DNA of 6,007 bases from Hyphomicrobiales bacterium. Its GTDB lineage: Bacteria > Pseudomonadota > Alphaproteobacteria > Rhizobiales > Beijerinckiaceae. This document shows positions 5,998-6,007 of the stretch, in pieces (position 1 is the first letter of the stretch; each line of letters opens with the position of its first letter). The DNA lies in NCBI GenBank assembly GCA_028290085.1, contig JAQGKN010000224.1, forward strand, positions 1-6,007, in the 5' to 3' direction. Made by a program: the position numbers and the translations under genes. The notes under the pieces are model-generated. The model was not told the DNA's origin and searched no databases. It was given only the letters and a program-made list of their open reading frames with translations.

Positions 5998-6007
5998 GTG
6001 TGTCCTC
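5998..6007 (-). promoter_or_regulatory. Ribosome-binding site of the FAD-subunit gene
   Basis: On the minus strand GAGGA (6007-6003) is followed by a 5-nt spacer and the GTG at 5997-5995. The site fits the family-typical N-terminus and argues that GTG 5997 is the ancestral start. The operon promoter lies beyond the window edge. Confidence 0.65.

Overview
The window comes from a high-GC Gram-negative bacterium. The amino-acid usage, the pair of Bug-type binding proteins and the CoxMSL-type hydroxylase cluster suggest an alphaproteobacterium, probably Rhizobiales/Bradyrhizobium-like. That assignment is inferred from gene content; no marker gene is present. The DNA is almost entirely coding. I see no tRNA, rRNA, CRISPR array, insertion sequence or integrase.

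Plus strand, 1-2357. The 75-residue C-terminal tail of an unrecognised protein ends at 230. A 49-bp spacer holding two mutually exclusive short hairpins and a strong Shine-Dalgarno follows. Next come two tandem, divergent paralogues of the TctC/Bug family of periplasmic solute-binding proteins (280-1326 and 1338-2357). Both have clear signal peptides, and only 11 bp separate them. No TctA/TctB membrane partner is visible.

Minus strand, 5997-2343. A three-gene operon encodes a molybdenum hydroxylase of the xanthine dehydrogenase/CO dehydrogenase family in the order FAD subunit (CoxM-like), [2Fe-2S] subunit (CoxS-like), molybdopterin subunit (CoxL-like). Both gene junctions are 4-base ATGA stop/start overlaps, which suggests translational coupling. 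The large-subunit motifs exclude a form I CO dehydrogenase; the true substrate is unknown. The 3' end of the operon converges on the second binding-protein gene with a 15-bp overlap of coding regions, and an imperfect hairpin spans that overlap.

Main surprise. The FAD-subunit gene has a good ribosome-binding site and a family-typical N-terminus beginning at a GTG at 5997-5995, but codon 12 is an in-frame TAG (5964-5962). The remaining 273 sense codons are intact and well conserved. The gene is therefore either freshly inactivated, translated from a poor internal start, read through, or affected by a base error.

A plausible overall picture is a catabolic island: the binding proteins capture an organic acid or aromatic compound, and the Mo-hydroxylase oxidises a (possibly N-heterocyclic or aldehyde) substrate. 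The convergent arrangement means the two halves are transcribed separately, so the functional link is only inferred.
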